Assembly: GCF_016583565.1 (NCBI RefSeq)
Contig: NZ_NRRF01000001.1
Span: 124,001-188,000 of the forward strand
Length of the DNA stretch: 64,000 nt
Reading direction: 5' to 3'
Source of the DNA: Thiocystis violacea
Lineage (GTDB): Bacteria; Pseudomonadota; Gammaproteobacteria; Chromatiales; Chromatiaceae
The notes under the pieces are model-generated. The model was not told the origin of the DNA and did no database searches. It saw nothing but the letters and a program-made list of their open reading frames with translations. This document shows, piece after piece, positions 18,714 to 27,178 of this stretch. Position 1 is the stretch's first letter. Every line of letters begins with the position of its first letter. Both the position numbers and the translations under genes were made by a program.

Positions 18714-18893
18714 CTATCCTTGCAGATCGTCCTTCCAGCGCCGGTAGGTGGCCGGCGTCACGCCCATGAGTGCGGCTGCCGGGCCGTCCTTGGCTCCCAC
18801 CTGTACCACGACCTCCGCCAGCAATGCCTGCCGTGCCCGGATCACGAGGTTTTCGTCCTGGGCCGCACCGTAATCCTCGAGCAGACGTGTCAG
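18714..18893 (-). pseudogene. Duplicated 3' fragment of the sigma54 activator gene
   Basis: About 170 bases here match the 3' end of the sigma54-activator gene at about 19252-19421, with only scattered differences. The shared part encodes the acidic linker and the Fis-type helix-turn-helix (AAALMGVTPATYRRWKDDLQ). Upstream of it the similarity stops and the frame runs into palindromic repeats, so the ATPase part is absent. The frame stays open to 19064, but a separate functional gene is unlikely. It is best read as the stump of a duplicated, deleted or disrupted activator. Confidence 0.75.
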
Positions 18894-18902
18894 GGTTTTC
18901 TG

Positions 18903-18926
18903 GTCACGAAGCTCCAGCTTCGTGAC
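18903..18926. repeat. Perfect 11-bp-stem hairpin
   Basis: GTCACGAAGCT, a two-base loop CC and AGCTTCGTGAC form a perfect inverted repeat. A sister hairpin with nearly the same arms lies at 19032-19055. There is no T-run on either side, so it looks like an extragenic palindrome and not a terminator. Confidence 0.85.
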
Positions 18927-19031
18927 TTCAGCGATGAAGCTCTGCTTCACGACGTCGGCGGCTTCCGGCCCTTGATTCGGTCGATCCAGGCGCTGATCCT
19001 CGAACTCGCGAAGCGGAGCTTCGTCTCGCGG

Positions 19032-19055
19032 GTGACGAAGCTGGAGCTTCGTCAC
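19032..19055. repeat. Perfect 11-bp-stem hairpin, second copy
   Basis: GTGACGAAGCT, loop GG and AGCTTCGTCAC form a perfect inverted repeat related to the one at 18903-18926. The DNA between the two contains further partial copies of the AGCTTCGTGAC arm near 18945-18955. Together they fill the space between the activator fragment and the 79-nt repeat. Confidence 0.85.
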
Positions 19056-19097
19056 CAGGCTCAAATCAGGACGTGGCCTTGATCATCAGTTGGACCG

Positions 19098-19176
19098 GTA
19101 GGGTGGACGAGCGAGAGCGAAGTCCACCGAATCCCGCGCTGTCGTTGGTGGACTGCGCTGCGCTTGTCCACCCTAC
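19098..19176. repeat. 79-nt palindromic repeat, copy 2
   Basis: This is the second copy of the palindrome at 13578-13656, same length and orientation. Its outer arms, GTAGGGTGGAC and GTCCACCCTAC, are here perfectly complementary. The two copies bracket the whole subtilase island. Confidence 0.88.
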
Positions 19177-19242
19177 AGGGAAACCGTCTCTGGAAATCGC
19201 TGGTAGGTTATTTCCCAAGGGTTGCCTAAGTCAGACAGGCTC

Positions 19243-22200
19243 CTAGGTCTGAAGATCGTCCTTCCACCGCCGGTAGGTCACCGGGGTCACGCCCATGAGT
19301 GCGGCTGCCGGGCCGTCCTTGGCTCCCACCTGTACCACGACCTCCGCCAGCAATGCCTGCCGTGCCCGGATCACGAGGTTTTCGTCTTGGGTCGGACCGC
19401 GATCCTCGAGCAGACGCATCAGGATTGGCCCCATCGAATCCCAGCTCGCCGGGCGCGCGAGGCGGCCCAGCCTGGCCTCGGTCTCCACCTTTTGCAACTG
19501 CCGCCGGAAGCTCGACTCCGCCATGCCCAGCCTGAATGCGGCCTGCCTGGCGACAGAGTCCGCAGTCTCGCTGGCCAGCATGACCAGATCCTCATTGATC
19601 CAGCGGCCAAGCGGATCGGGCTTGCGCGGCGAGCGGGACAGCGCCCGCGACACCTGCGCGCTCGATTCCCGGCGAAAAGCCTCCCAGGGATCCACATCCG
19701 TGGCTCCCACCCCACCCGCCGCGGCGCCTCCAGGCCAATCAACGCCAGTCTCGGCGGCCGGGCCGGCCCTTGCCGGATCTGCCGAGATCAGGGGTGACTC
19801 CCGCGGCATCTGGAATGGCGAGGCGGTCAGACCTAGCAGCGAGGCGTCGATCTCCTCACCGTTGGAGACGACGATGGCCTGGAGGATCTTGTTCTGCAGC
19901 TCGCGCACATTGCCCGGCCACGGGTAGGCGAGCATGGCCTCCTCGGCGGCCGGGGTCAGGCGACGCGGGCCTTTGCCGTACTGCAGCGAGAAGCGTTCCA
20001 AGAAGCCGCGCGCCAAGGGAAGGATGTCGTCCGGGCGCTGGCGCAGCGGCAGCGAACGCACCACGAACACCTGGAGCCGATAGAAGAGATCCTGGCGAAA
20101 TCGGCCCTGCGCCACCTCGTTCGCCAGGTCGCGATTGGTGGCCGCGACGATGCGCACGTCGACCTTTTGCCAGCGCGTGGCGCCGACGGCGGTGATCTCT
20201 TTCTCTTGCACGAAGCGCAGCAGCTTGCTTTGCACCTCCAGCGGCAGCTCACCCACTTCGTCGAGAAAGAGGGTGCCGCCACCGGCCTCCAGAATGCGCC
20301 CGCGCGCCGCGCTGTCCGCGCCCGTGAAGGCGCCTTTGATGCGGCCAAACAGCTCGGTCTCGATCAGGCTCGGCGCAATCGCGCCGCAGTCGACGGTGAT
20401 GAATGCCTTGTCACGGCGTGGACTCGTCTCGTGCACGTACTTCGCGAGCATCTCCTTGCCGGTTCCACTCTCGCCGGAGATCAGGACGGTCACGTCCGTT
20501 GGGCCGACCTTTCCCAAGGTCTCGAGCAGATGCTGCATCTGCTCGGAGCGATAGAGCAACTTGGACGACTGCAGGACCTGACGCAGGCCGCGCACCTCGT
20601 CCTTGAGCCGCACGCGCTCCTGGTCCCTTTCGCTCGCCCGCTCACGCTCGAGTCGCGCCTGGTCCAGGGCAACGGCGACCTGGTTGGTCAGGGCATTGAG
20701 GAACAGCAGATCCGAGGAGTCGAGGTTGATCTCGTCCTCCGGCCCTTCCAGATAGAGACAGCCCACGTAGGTGTCTCGCACCAGCATCGGCGTTGCGTAA
20801 GCGATGAAGGACCGCTCGCGCTTGGCCGGGCCGACCACGGCGGTGTAGCGCATGCGGTCGATGCTGCGATTGGCGCGCACGCTCGCGATCAGCTCGCGCT
20901 GGGCATCCGAGCGGTCGCCGCTTGGCAGCGTATGGTCCGCCAGCGACCCATCCGGATCATGCGAGAGGCTGGCCAATGGAACGGGCGCCCCCTCCGCCGT
21001 TTCGCCGAAGAGGATGATCCGCCCCGGCTTGAAGATGTCCCCGAGCCGCTTGACGAAGGCGCTAGCGATGGTCTTCGGCTCATTGCTGGCGGACACGAAG
21101 GTGACGGTGTCCCACAGCAGCAGCATGTTCCGATAGTCCTTTTCCGTGTCCGCCGTGAAGATGCCGGACAAGCGATCCAGGTTTCCCACGGTCTTCGCGG
21201 CGCCTGCGGAATCCCAGAGAATGGCACGACCGCCGCCGGACAGCTTGGCCTGATTGAGCGCCGCATCCGCCCAGCGCAGCAGCAAGCCCGGCTCGATGCT
21301 CGCGTCCGCTCCACTCGGCCGGTAGGTGGAGATCCCGATGCTGAAACTGAGCCGAACCGAGCCCTGCAGATAGGGGTCTTGCCCCATGACGGCGCGCAAC
21401 TTGCTGGCGACCTCTTTCACGCCATCGGCCTCGCTGTCCTGTAGCAGGACGGCGAAAACCGCGCCACCGTAGCGAAAGAGGTGATCGGAGCGTCGCAGAT
21501 TCAGCCGCATCCGCGCCGCAACCTCGCCGAGGACGGCGTCACCGCGCTCACGTCCGAGACGTTGGTTCACCAGTCCGAAGTCGTCTGGATTGACCAACAA
21601 CAACCCGAGTGACTGCCCGTTTTGCAGACAGACCTTGAGCCCGCTCGAGAGCGTCGTCTGAAACTGCATGCGCCCCGGAAGATCCGTCACGGCGTCACGC
21701 AAGAGACAGGAAACGCTGTAAAGGGATTGAATCAGTGGCCCGCTCAACGCCATGCTGGCTGCAAGACAATGCGGCGAGCGATCACCACCCGCGCGGGAAG
21801 CGCTGACAGCCATCAGAGAGGCCGCGGCCAGGGCCATGTCCTCGAAGCTGAGTCCAATCCAGAGACAGGCTCGCGGCGGCGTCAAGCCATGCGATTGGGG
21901 ACGCCCACGACGCTCGGCAGGCACCGTCCTCGGCTCCGGCTCCGCCGCGAAGGGCACCTGGTCTCCAGCGTGACACAGCTGCACGAGGTAACCCTGACCC
22001 GAGACGCTCGCCACAACGGCCAATGGCGCCCCTTGATTGCCGCGCGCGTCCTCGGCTGGAACCATTGCGGGCAGCTGCTGCGCCGAGCCATCGTCTGCAA
22101 GCTCGGGCACCGGATCGGCGTCTCCCACGTGCAGCAGCAGGGCTCTGGTGCCAAGACGCGGATCCGGCGGTAGGAAGAGGCTCGCGGTGGCTGCGCCAGC

Positions 22201-22251
22201 CAGCCGACGGATCGACTCCAGATGGCGCCGCAGGACCGCCGTCATGTACAT
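19243..22251 (-). CDS. Sigma54-dependent transcriptional activator with degenerate GGDEF and GAF domains
   Basis: This protein of about 1002 residues has an unclassified N-terminal region to about 190, then a GGDEF-fold domain (about 195-350) whose signature is degenerate (RYGGAVF in place of GGDEF), so it is probably a nucleotide sensor and not a cyclase. A GAF domain (about 370-530) and a central AAA+ domain follow, with Walker A GESGTGKE, the sigma54-contacting GAFTGA loop and Walker B LFLDEVGE. The end is a Fis-type helix-turn-helix (GAKDGPAAALMGVTPVTYRR). It should open sigma54 promoters in response to c-di-GMP or GAF ligands. ATG at 22251 has AGGAG seven bases upstream. It lies 18 bases after the HDOD gene, probably in one operon. 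Target genes are not identified. Confidence 0.93.
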   Translation of the reverse strand: MYMTAVLRRHLESIRRLAGAATASLFLPPDPRLGTRALLLHVGDADPVPELADDGSAQQLPAMVPAEDARGNQGAPLAVVASVSGQGYLVQLCHAGDQVPFAAEPEPRTVPAERRGRPQSHGLTPPRACLWIGLSFEDMALAAASLMAVSASRAGGDRSPHCLAASMALSGPLIQSLYSVSCLLRDAVTDLPGRMQFQTTLSSGLKVCLQNGQSLGLLLVNPDDFGLVNQRLGRERGDAVLGEVAARMRLNLRRSDHLFRYGGAVFAVLLQDSEADGVKEVASKLRAVMGQDPYLQGSVRLSFSIGISTYRPSGADASIEPGLLLRWADAALNQAKLSGGGRAILWDSAGAAKTVGNLDRLSGIFTADTEKDYRNMLLLWDTVTFVSASNEPKTIASAFVKRLGDIFKPGRIILFGETAEGAPVPLASLSHDPDGSLADHTLPSGDRSDAQRELIASVRANRSIDRMRYTAVVGPAKRERSFIAYATPMLVRDTYVGCLYLEGPEDEINLDSSDLLFLNALTNQVAVALDQARLERERASERDQERVRLKDEVRGLRQVLQSSKLLYRSEQMQHLLETLGKVGPTDVTVLISGESGTGKEMLAKYVHETSPRRDKAFITVDCGAIAPSLIETELFGRIKGAFTGADSAARGRILEAGGGTLFLDEVGELPLEVQSKLLRFVQEKEITAVGATRWQKVDVRIVAATNRDLANEVAQGRFRQDLFYRLQVFVVRSLPLRQRPDDILPLARGFLERFSLQYGKGPRRLTPAAEEAMLAYPWPGNVRELQNKILQAIVVSNGEEIDASLLGLTASPFQMPRESPLISADPARAGPAAETGVDWPGGAAAGGVGATDVDPWEAFRRESSAQVSRALSRSPRKPDPLGRWINEDLVMLASETADSVARQAAFRLGMAESSFRRQLQKVETEARLGRLARPASWDSMGPILMRLLEDRGPTQDENLVIRARQALLAEVVVQVGAKDGPAAALMGVTPVTYRRWKDDLQT

Positions 22252-22269
22252 CAAGGGGCTCCTCTTCGA

Positions 22270-23478
22270 TCAGCCGATGACCCGCTGCTCGACGAGCGCG
22301 TCGAGCGACGACCACCAGTCACCCATCCGGCTGGCCTCCTGATCGGTCAAACAATTTGGGCAACCGAGTGACCGCGCGGCGTCCGTCTGGGTCCTGTAGC
22401 GTTGCAGCAGCCATTCCGCGACACCCACCACCCGCTCCGAAAATGGCCGCAGCCTGATGCGCTCGTCATCACACTCATGGTGCTCGGCCACCGCTTGGAC
22501 GACGGCATCGGGCAGTCCCCAAAGGGCCAGCAGGTAGCCTCCGAGTTCGGGGTGACCGACCCCGAAACGCTCCCGCTCGATGAGCAGCAAGCGCTCTTCA
22601 TCTCCGGCCGCTTCGCGGATCGCGCCATAATACTCCGTCGGCATGTTGACGAGCAGGATCAGCTGGCCGACATCATGGAGCAGCCCGGCAACACCGCAGG
22701 CACTGGCAACGGATGGCGCCAGCCCCTCCTGCTCGGCGAGTCGCTTGGAAAGGACCGCGATCGCCACCGCATGGATCCAGAGCTTGTCGAGATTCAAGCC
22801 CGGCAAGGGGAGCCGATCGAACAAATGCGCCGCCAGCACGATCGCCAGCAACGTGTCCTGACCCAACAAGGTGATGGCGGTTTGCAGGTCGGCGATGGTG
22901 CGCGGCAGCGCGTAATAGCCCGAGTTCGCCACCTTCAACACCTTGGCCGTGAGCGCCGGATCCTTGGAGAGGAGAGGGACAATGCTCTTGAGGCTTCCCT
23001 GGGGACGATGCAGCGCGTCGCGAATGTCGAAATAGACCGCGGGCGGCGTGGGGAGTCGATTGAGCTCCGCAAGCAGGTCTCTCAATCGCGGATTGCGCTG
23101 TGCGCGCTCGCGCAGGGACAAGGCACGCTCGATGGCGTCGCCAAGCTGAGCCGCCGAGACGTCGATGGCATAGCATTGATGGGCCTCGTCGAGCGGTTTC
23201 AGGCTCGACTTGTCCACGCATGGCGAGATCAGTCCCATCCGCATCACGGCCCTGTCCCGCGCCTTGGCTTCCTTGAAGAACTGCTCACAGCCCGCGCGGT
23301 CCGTGCCGAAGCTCGCAACCAGGACCCCAACCGAATATTGCGCGAGGAGCTGAAATGCCGCGCTGGCCTCCGCGACACGCACCAGATGCCAATCCGGGTG
23401 CGCCGCGAGGATCTCCGGAATCATCCTCTCAAGCACCCGACCCTGGGTTTCGACGAAGACCAGATGTGTTTCAGGCAA
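22270..23478 (-). CDS. HDOD-domain signalling protein
   Basis: This 402-residue protein has an N-terminal receiver-like fold (about 1-125), in which the usual phosphoacceptor motif is replaced by VGVLVASFG, and a C-terminal HDOD domain (about 140-345), with NRLPTPPAVYFDIRDAL, LKVANSGYY and AGLLHDVGQLILL. HDOD proteins lack the metal-binding HD residues of phosphodiesterases and act as protein-interaction modules in signalling. The close spacing to the sigma54 activator suggests that the two work together, perhaps with this protein modulating activator output; this is inference. The ribosome binding site GGAGGGAT is close to the ATG at 23478. Confidence 0.88.
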   Translation of the reverse strand: MPETHLVFVETQGRVLERMIPEILAAHPDWHLVRVAEASAAFQLLAQYSVGVLVASFGTDRAGCEQFFKEAKARDRAVMRMGLISPCVDKSSLKPLDEAHQCYAIDVSAAQLGDAIERALSLRERAQRNPRLRDLLAELNRLPTPPAVYFDIRDALHRPQGSLKSIVPLLSKDPALTAKVLKVANSGYYALPRTIADLQTAITLLGQDTLLAIVLAAHLFDRLPLPGLNLDKLWIHAVAIAVLSKRLAEQEGLAPSVASACGVAGLLHDVGQLILLVNMPTEYYGAIREAAGDEERLLLIERERFGVGHPELGGYLLALWGLPDAVVQAVAEHHECDDERIRLRPFSERVVGVAEWLLQRYRTQTDAARSLGCPNCLTDQEASRMGDWWSSLDALVEQRVIG

Positions 23479-23921
23479 AGGGGATCCCTCCTAAAGCGGC
23501 CAAGGCCGGCCCAAGGGTTTGGGCGATTTCCGGGAAACAACATACCTGCGGTTTCGATCCCGTAGGATGGGCAAAGCCCTGGCGATGCGCTGCTTTCGGA
23601 GTGCCGAGGGTCGCGGGGCGTGCCCATCATCCCAGCTCGGCGGCTTGCAAGATGGGCACGTCCGTCTGGCGTCGAGGCTGGGCTTGAGCCCAGAGCGCGG
23701 ACGTTGCCCATCCTACCGATCCGGATCTATTCGGGTAAGATCATTTCCGGAAATCGCCTTGAGTCTTTCGCGCTCGTGACGACCCACCCGCACGGACAGG
23801 CACTTCTGCACGCTCAAGCGCAAGGATAGACCAGACCAGGGGGCACCTTCTTGGGTGCTGAGGCGAACGCGATTGTGAAGATATCGCCGCCCCCGGCTGC
23901 AACCGCAGGCATCTCGCCGGC
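23479..23921. other. Intergenic region with MITE-like element
   Basis: This gap of 443 bases upstream of the HDOD gene holds a nested palindromic element, listed separately. The rest (about 23765-23921) shows no gene and no convincing terminator for the Ton operon that ends at 23922. Confidence 0.5.
23522..23758. repeat. Nested palindromic MITE-like element
   Basis: The outer ends, GGCGATTTCCGG at 23522-23533 and CCGGAAATCGCC at 23747-23758, are perfect 12-bp inverted repeats. Inside, GTAGGATGGGC (from 23562) pairs with GCCCATCCTAC (to 23716), and more inverted matches occur between. No coding capacity is visible, so it fits a small non-autonomous element or a composite of REP-type palindromes. 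Confidence 0.75.
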
Positions 23922-25262
23922 CTAGCGATCCTTTGCCGCCGAGTCGGCCGCCTCCGCCACGGCATCGAGGTGGGCAAGCCAGCCGCGTGCGTCCTCCCGC
24001 GTGTCGGGGAAGCCTGCGGCTCGCTCGAAGTCAGCGCGCGCCGCATCCGGCTCGCGCCTGCCGTCATGGGCCATACCGGCGAGCAGATGCGCCCTGCCCG
24101 GCTGGTCGAATCCAGGCGACTGGAGCGCGGCACCAACCGCGGCGAGCACTTCCGGCCAGTCTTCCGCCTCGACGGCCAGACGCGCGCGCCGCAATTGCAG
24201 CGCGGGATCCGCATCCGATTCCAGCGCATGCCCCAGCGCCGCCCTCGCCCGCCGCAGCTCCTTGGCACGCAGCCAGGCATCGCTCAGGCGCTCCCAGTGC
24301 TCGCGGGTCGACGGCAGGTCGCCGTCCGCGATGGCGGTCTCCAGCAGCTGCGCGGCCCGCAGCGGCATGCCCAGGCGCAGATAGCGGCCCGCCAGATCGC
24401 TCAGCTCGGCCGGCTGGTCCAATAGACCCTGCCGCCGTGCCAGCTCCAAGGCGGCCAGGGCGCCCCGTTGGTCGCCGAGCTTGGTGTCGATTGCCGCGAG
24501 CTGGAGGAGGTCGGCCTTGCTGTTGGGATTGGCCGCGATCAACCGCGTCAGGACCTGCGCGGCAGGCGCGTAGCGGCCCTCGGTCAGGTAGACCGCGAGC
24601 AGCTGCCGCTGCCAGTCCTCCGGGGGCGTCCGCTGGCGCGAGAGGGCCTGCTCCAACAAGTCGGCCGCCCTCCGATACCGGCCAAGCCGGGCATTCGCCA
24701 TGCCGGCCAGCGCGAAGGCCTCCGCCTTGGGCGACTTCTCGACGCGCAGCCAGAGGTCCAGGCTGTCCGCCGCCCCCTGGCTGTCATCCGCGTTCAGCTG
24801 CAACTGGGCCAGGAGATAGCGCAGGTCCTGGGAGACCGCGCGCGGCAGGACGTCCAAGGCCAGACATCGGGTGAGCGCATCCATGGCCTTGGCGGGCTCG
24901 CCCTGGGCCCGATAGAGATAGGCGTAGGTCTGAAGGACCATCGCCTGGGCATAGGCATCCCCGCGCACCTCGGCGGCGAGCGCATCGAGCTGCCGCGAGG
25001 CGCGCGGATAGTCCCTCGACGCCATGAGGGTCTGGACCTCCGCCAGCCGCGCATGGGTCGCGGCGCTGAGTCCTGGGCTAGCGGCGTTCAGTGCCGGCGG
25101 CAATGCCGCGAGCGCAAGCGCCAGAAGGATGCCCGACAGCGCGATTCGAGGCGCGAAGGCACCGGCCGAGCGCCGTTTCTGCGGGGTGCGAGCGGATGAG
25201 CGGCCCATGCCGAGCGCGGGCTGGCAAGGCCAGTGGTGGCTGATCGCGGATGACAGCTTCAT
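23922..25262 (-). CDS. TPR-repeat protein of the Ton operon
   Basis: This 446-residue protein has an N-terminal hydrophobic segment (ALSGILLALALAALPPALNA), suggesting export or an inner-membrane anchor, followed by about ten helical TPR-like repeats through the rest of the chain (for example DYPRASRQLDALAAEVRGD). TPR proteins of this kind are the last member of the DUF3450-ExbB-ExbB-ExbD-TonB-TPR clusters of gammaproteobacteria and are thought to be periplasmic scaffolds. The ATG at 25262 overlaps the tonB stop (ATGA), so translation is probably coupled. A start at 25208 would give a shorter N-terminus. Confidence 0.85.
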   Translation of the reverse strand: MKLSSAISHHWPCQPALGMGRSSARTPQKRRSAGAFAPRIALSGILLALALAALPPALNAASPGLSAATHARLAEVQTLMASRDYPRASRQLDALAAEVRGDAYAQAMVLQTYAYLYRAQGEPAKAMDALTRCLALDVLPRAVSQDLRYLLAQLQLNADDSQGAADSLDLWLRVEKSPKAEAFALAGMANARLGRYRRAADLLEQALSRQRTPPEDWQRQLLAVYLTEGRYAPAAQVLTRLIAANPNSKADLLQLAAIDTKLGDQRGALAALELARRQGLLDQPAELSDLAGRYLRLGMPLRAAQLLETAIADGDLPSTREHWERLSDAWLRAKELRRARAALGHALESDADPALQLRRARLAVEAEDWPEVLAAVGAALQSPGFDQPGRAHLLAGMAHDGRREPDAARADFERAAGFPDTREDARGWLAHLDAVAEAADSAAKDR

Positions 25263-26221
25263 CGGTTCGCCAGGGAGAACTCGATCACTTGGGTGGCCCG
25301 TCTGGACACGGGTCGCCCGTCGACCGTCTTGGGCGTGAAGCGCCACTGGCGGATCGCCTTGAGCGCGGCGCGGTCGAACACCTTGCGCGGACGCGAGGAC
25401 AGGACCCGCGGGCTCTCGACCCGGCCCTGCGTCGTGATGGTGAACTCCAGTTTGACCCAGCCCTCCTGCCCCGCCCTTGCCGCCTCCCGCGGGTAGTCCG
25501 GTCTGGGCTTGCTGATGGCGACGGCCTCGCGTGTCCCGCCGCCGCGACCAGCCTGAGCCGATGCGCCCGCGCGGCCGGATCCGGAGCCGGCGCTGGAGCG
25601 GGAGCTTCCAGACCCGCGCTTGCCCGCACCCGAGCCGCTTTCGGCACCCTTGCCAGCGTCGGCGGCGGCCGACCGAGCGCGATCGGACTTGGCGGCTGCC
25701 GTGCTGCGCGACGACCTGGCCGGCGCCTTGGGCGCGGCAGCGGCGCGCTTCTTCGCGACGGGCGGGGCGCGCTCCTTCGCAGCTCGCGCCTTGGTCGGGC
25801 GTTGTTTCCGCTCAGCGGCCGCCGCCGTCTTGCGGTCGGGCGTTGGCGCCCGTTTCGCGACCGGCTTCACCGGCTCGCCGAGGTAGGGTTTGCCACCAGG
25901 CTCGATCGGCGCCAGCTCGGGCAGGCTGGCCTCCAGTGGTAAGTCGCTCACCGGCGGCGGGGGATCGGCAAGGGCGAGGGGAGGCGCTGGCGGCGGCGCC
26001 GGTGGCGGGGTCGCGCCCTCGGGCGCAGGCTGCGAGCCTGCCGCATCGGAGGGCTCCGCGTCGGCAGGCACCGCCGCCGGCTCGACCTCGACCAACCTCA
26101 CCGCAGCCAGGGTGACGACCGTCTCGGGCGGCCGCGTCTCTCCCGCGATCATGCGCTGCATCAGATAGAAGAGCGCCAGGGTGACGAGACCCGCGACAAG
26201 GACGGAGGCGAGCAGGCGCAT
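25259..26221 (-). CDS. tonB: TonB-type energy-transducing protein
   Basis: This 320-residue protein has the TonB plan: a single N-terminal membrane anchor (LASVLVAGLVTLALFYLMQ), a long Pro/Ala/Lys-rich periplasmic spacer (about 50-225) and a C-terminal TonB domain with ISKPRPDYPREAARAGQEGW and VKLEFTITTQGRV, ending AIRQWRFTPKTVDGRPV. It would carry proton-motive-force energy from the ExbB/ExbD complex to the outer-membrane receptor encoded upstream. It starts two bases after exbD and overlaps the TPR gene by four bases. The gene name denotes the family; this is a dedicated, probably non-housekeeping copy. Confidence 0.92.
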   Translation of the reverse strand: MRLLASVLVAGLVTLALFYLMQRMIAGETRPPETVVTLAAVRLVEVEPAAVPADAEPSDAAGSQPAPEGATPPPAPPPAPPLALADPPPPVSDLPLEASLPELAPIEPGGKPYLGEPVKPVAKRAPTPDRKTAAAAERKQRPTKARAAKERAPPVAKKRAAAAPKAPARSSRSTAAAKSDRARSAAADAGKGAESGSGAGKRGSGSSRSSAGSGSGRAGASAQAGRGGGTREAVAISKPRPDYPREAARAGQEGWVKLEFTITTQGRVESPRVLSSRPRKVFDRAALKAIRQWRFTPKTVDGRPVSRRATQVIEFSLANR

Positions 26222-26223
26222 GG

Positions 26224-26634
26224 CTACTGGTGAATCAGCTCGGCCGCGATCGAGACCTCCTCGATGCCGGCACGCCGCGCCTGATCGATGACCTGCACCA
26301 GCAGCCCGGAGGCGGACGCCTTGTCCGCCTGGATCACCACGCCGCCCTCCGGATTCTCGGCATGGAGCCGCTCCAGACTGGCCCTGACCGCGCCGATCTC
26401 GACCTGGTGGCGATCGATCCAGATGGCGTTGTCGCGGGTGATGGCGACCATGAGGTTGCCGTGCTCCTTGCGTGCGGCGGTCATGGCCGCCGGACGGCTG
26501 ACGTCCACGCCCGACTCCTTGACGAACGAGCTGGTGACAATGAAGAAGATCAGCATGATGAAGACGATGTCGAGCATCGGCGTCATATCCAGGCCGGTGT
26601 CTTCCTCGCGGAAATGGTGCTTGCGTCGACGCAT
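26224..26634 (-). CDS. exbD: ExbD/TolR-type biopolymer transport protein
   Basis: This 136-residue protein has a short cytoplasmic N-terminus, one transmembrane helix (DMTPMLDIVFIMLIFFIVTS) with the conserved membrane Asp of the proton path, and a periplasmic domain of about 85 residues. It forms the ExbB/ExbD motor with the upstream gene. The start at 26634 (MRRRKHHF) is chosen over a longer frame because the family begins just before this membrane helix; the upstream extension is out of character and overlaps exbB. Confidence 0.92.
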   Translation of the reverse strand: MRRRKHHFREEDTGLDMTPMLDIVFIMLIFFIVTSSFVKESGVDVSRPAAMTAARKEHGNLMVAITRDNAIWIDRHQVEIGAVRASLERLHAENPEGGVVIQADKASASGLLVQVIDQARRAGIEEVSIAAELIHQ

Positions 26635-26641
26635 GGACTCA

Positions 26642-27178
26642 TCACCCCTTGATGCGCAAGCGGTCCGCCGTGCGCTCGGTCTCGAAGACCGCCCAGCGCT
26701 GCAGACTGGTGCTGAAATAGAGCCCGGAGAGGGCGACCACCATGCCGGCCATGGTCGGGATGGTGGCGAGCGAGACCCCGTCGGCCATGGCCCTGGCGTT
26801 GCCGCTGCCGGCGAAGGCCATGACATCGAAGACCTGGATCATGCCAGTGACCGTGCCCAGGAGACCCAGGAGCGGGCAGACGGCGATGAGCGCCCGGATC
26901 AGCGTCAGGGTGCGGGAGCGCTCCAGCGCCAGCTCCGAGACGATGGCGCGGCGGATCTGGCGGGCGTTCCAGGAGGCACGGTCCGGGCGTCCTCGCCAGT
27001 CGGCCTCGACCGCCGCGAGACGCCGTGGATAGACGCGGAATCGATAGAGATAGCGCTCGGCGATCAGCGTCCAGAGCAGCAGGCAGAGCGCAAAGATGGC
27101 CCAGAGGACGGGGCCGCCCGCCTCCAGCAGGGCGCGGATGGGATCGAGTCGATCGCTCAGCTCAGCCAGCGGATGCAT
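26642..27178 (-). CDS. exbB: MotA/TolQ/ExbB proton channel protein (second, short)
   Basis: This protein of about 178 residues has three membrane helices: GPVLWAIFALCLLLWTLI, ALIAVCPLLGLLGTVTGMIQ, and IPTMAGMVVALSGLYFS. The LLGTVTGM signature is that of the MotA/TolQ/ExbB family. The start is uncertain: ATG at 27178 has GAGG close upstream, and ATG at 27199 would overlap the preceding gene more. It overlaps the end of the larger ExbB-like gene, consistent with one operon. Clusters of this type carry two ExbB-like proteins, a short one such as this and one with a long periplasmic region. Confidence 0.9.
   Translation of the reverse strand: MHPLAELSDRLDPIRALLEAGGPVLWAIFALCLLLWTLIAERYLYRFRVYPRRLAAVEADWRGRPDRASWNARQIRRAIVSELALERSRTLTLIRALIAVCPLLGLLGTVTGMIQVFDVMAFAGSGNARAMADGVSLATIPTMAGMVVALSGLYFSTSLQRWAVFETERTADRLRIKG

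Noticed and set aside
18714..19064. A separate small Fis-like regulator gene
   Set aside because: Its recognisable part is a near-copy of the activator tail and the rest reads through palindromes, so a duplicated fragment is the simpler reading.
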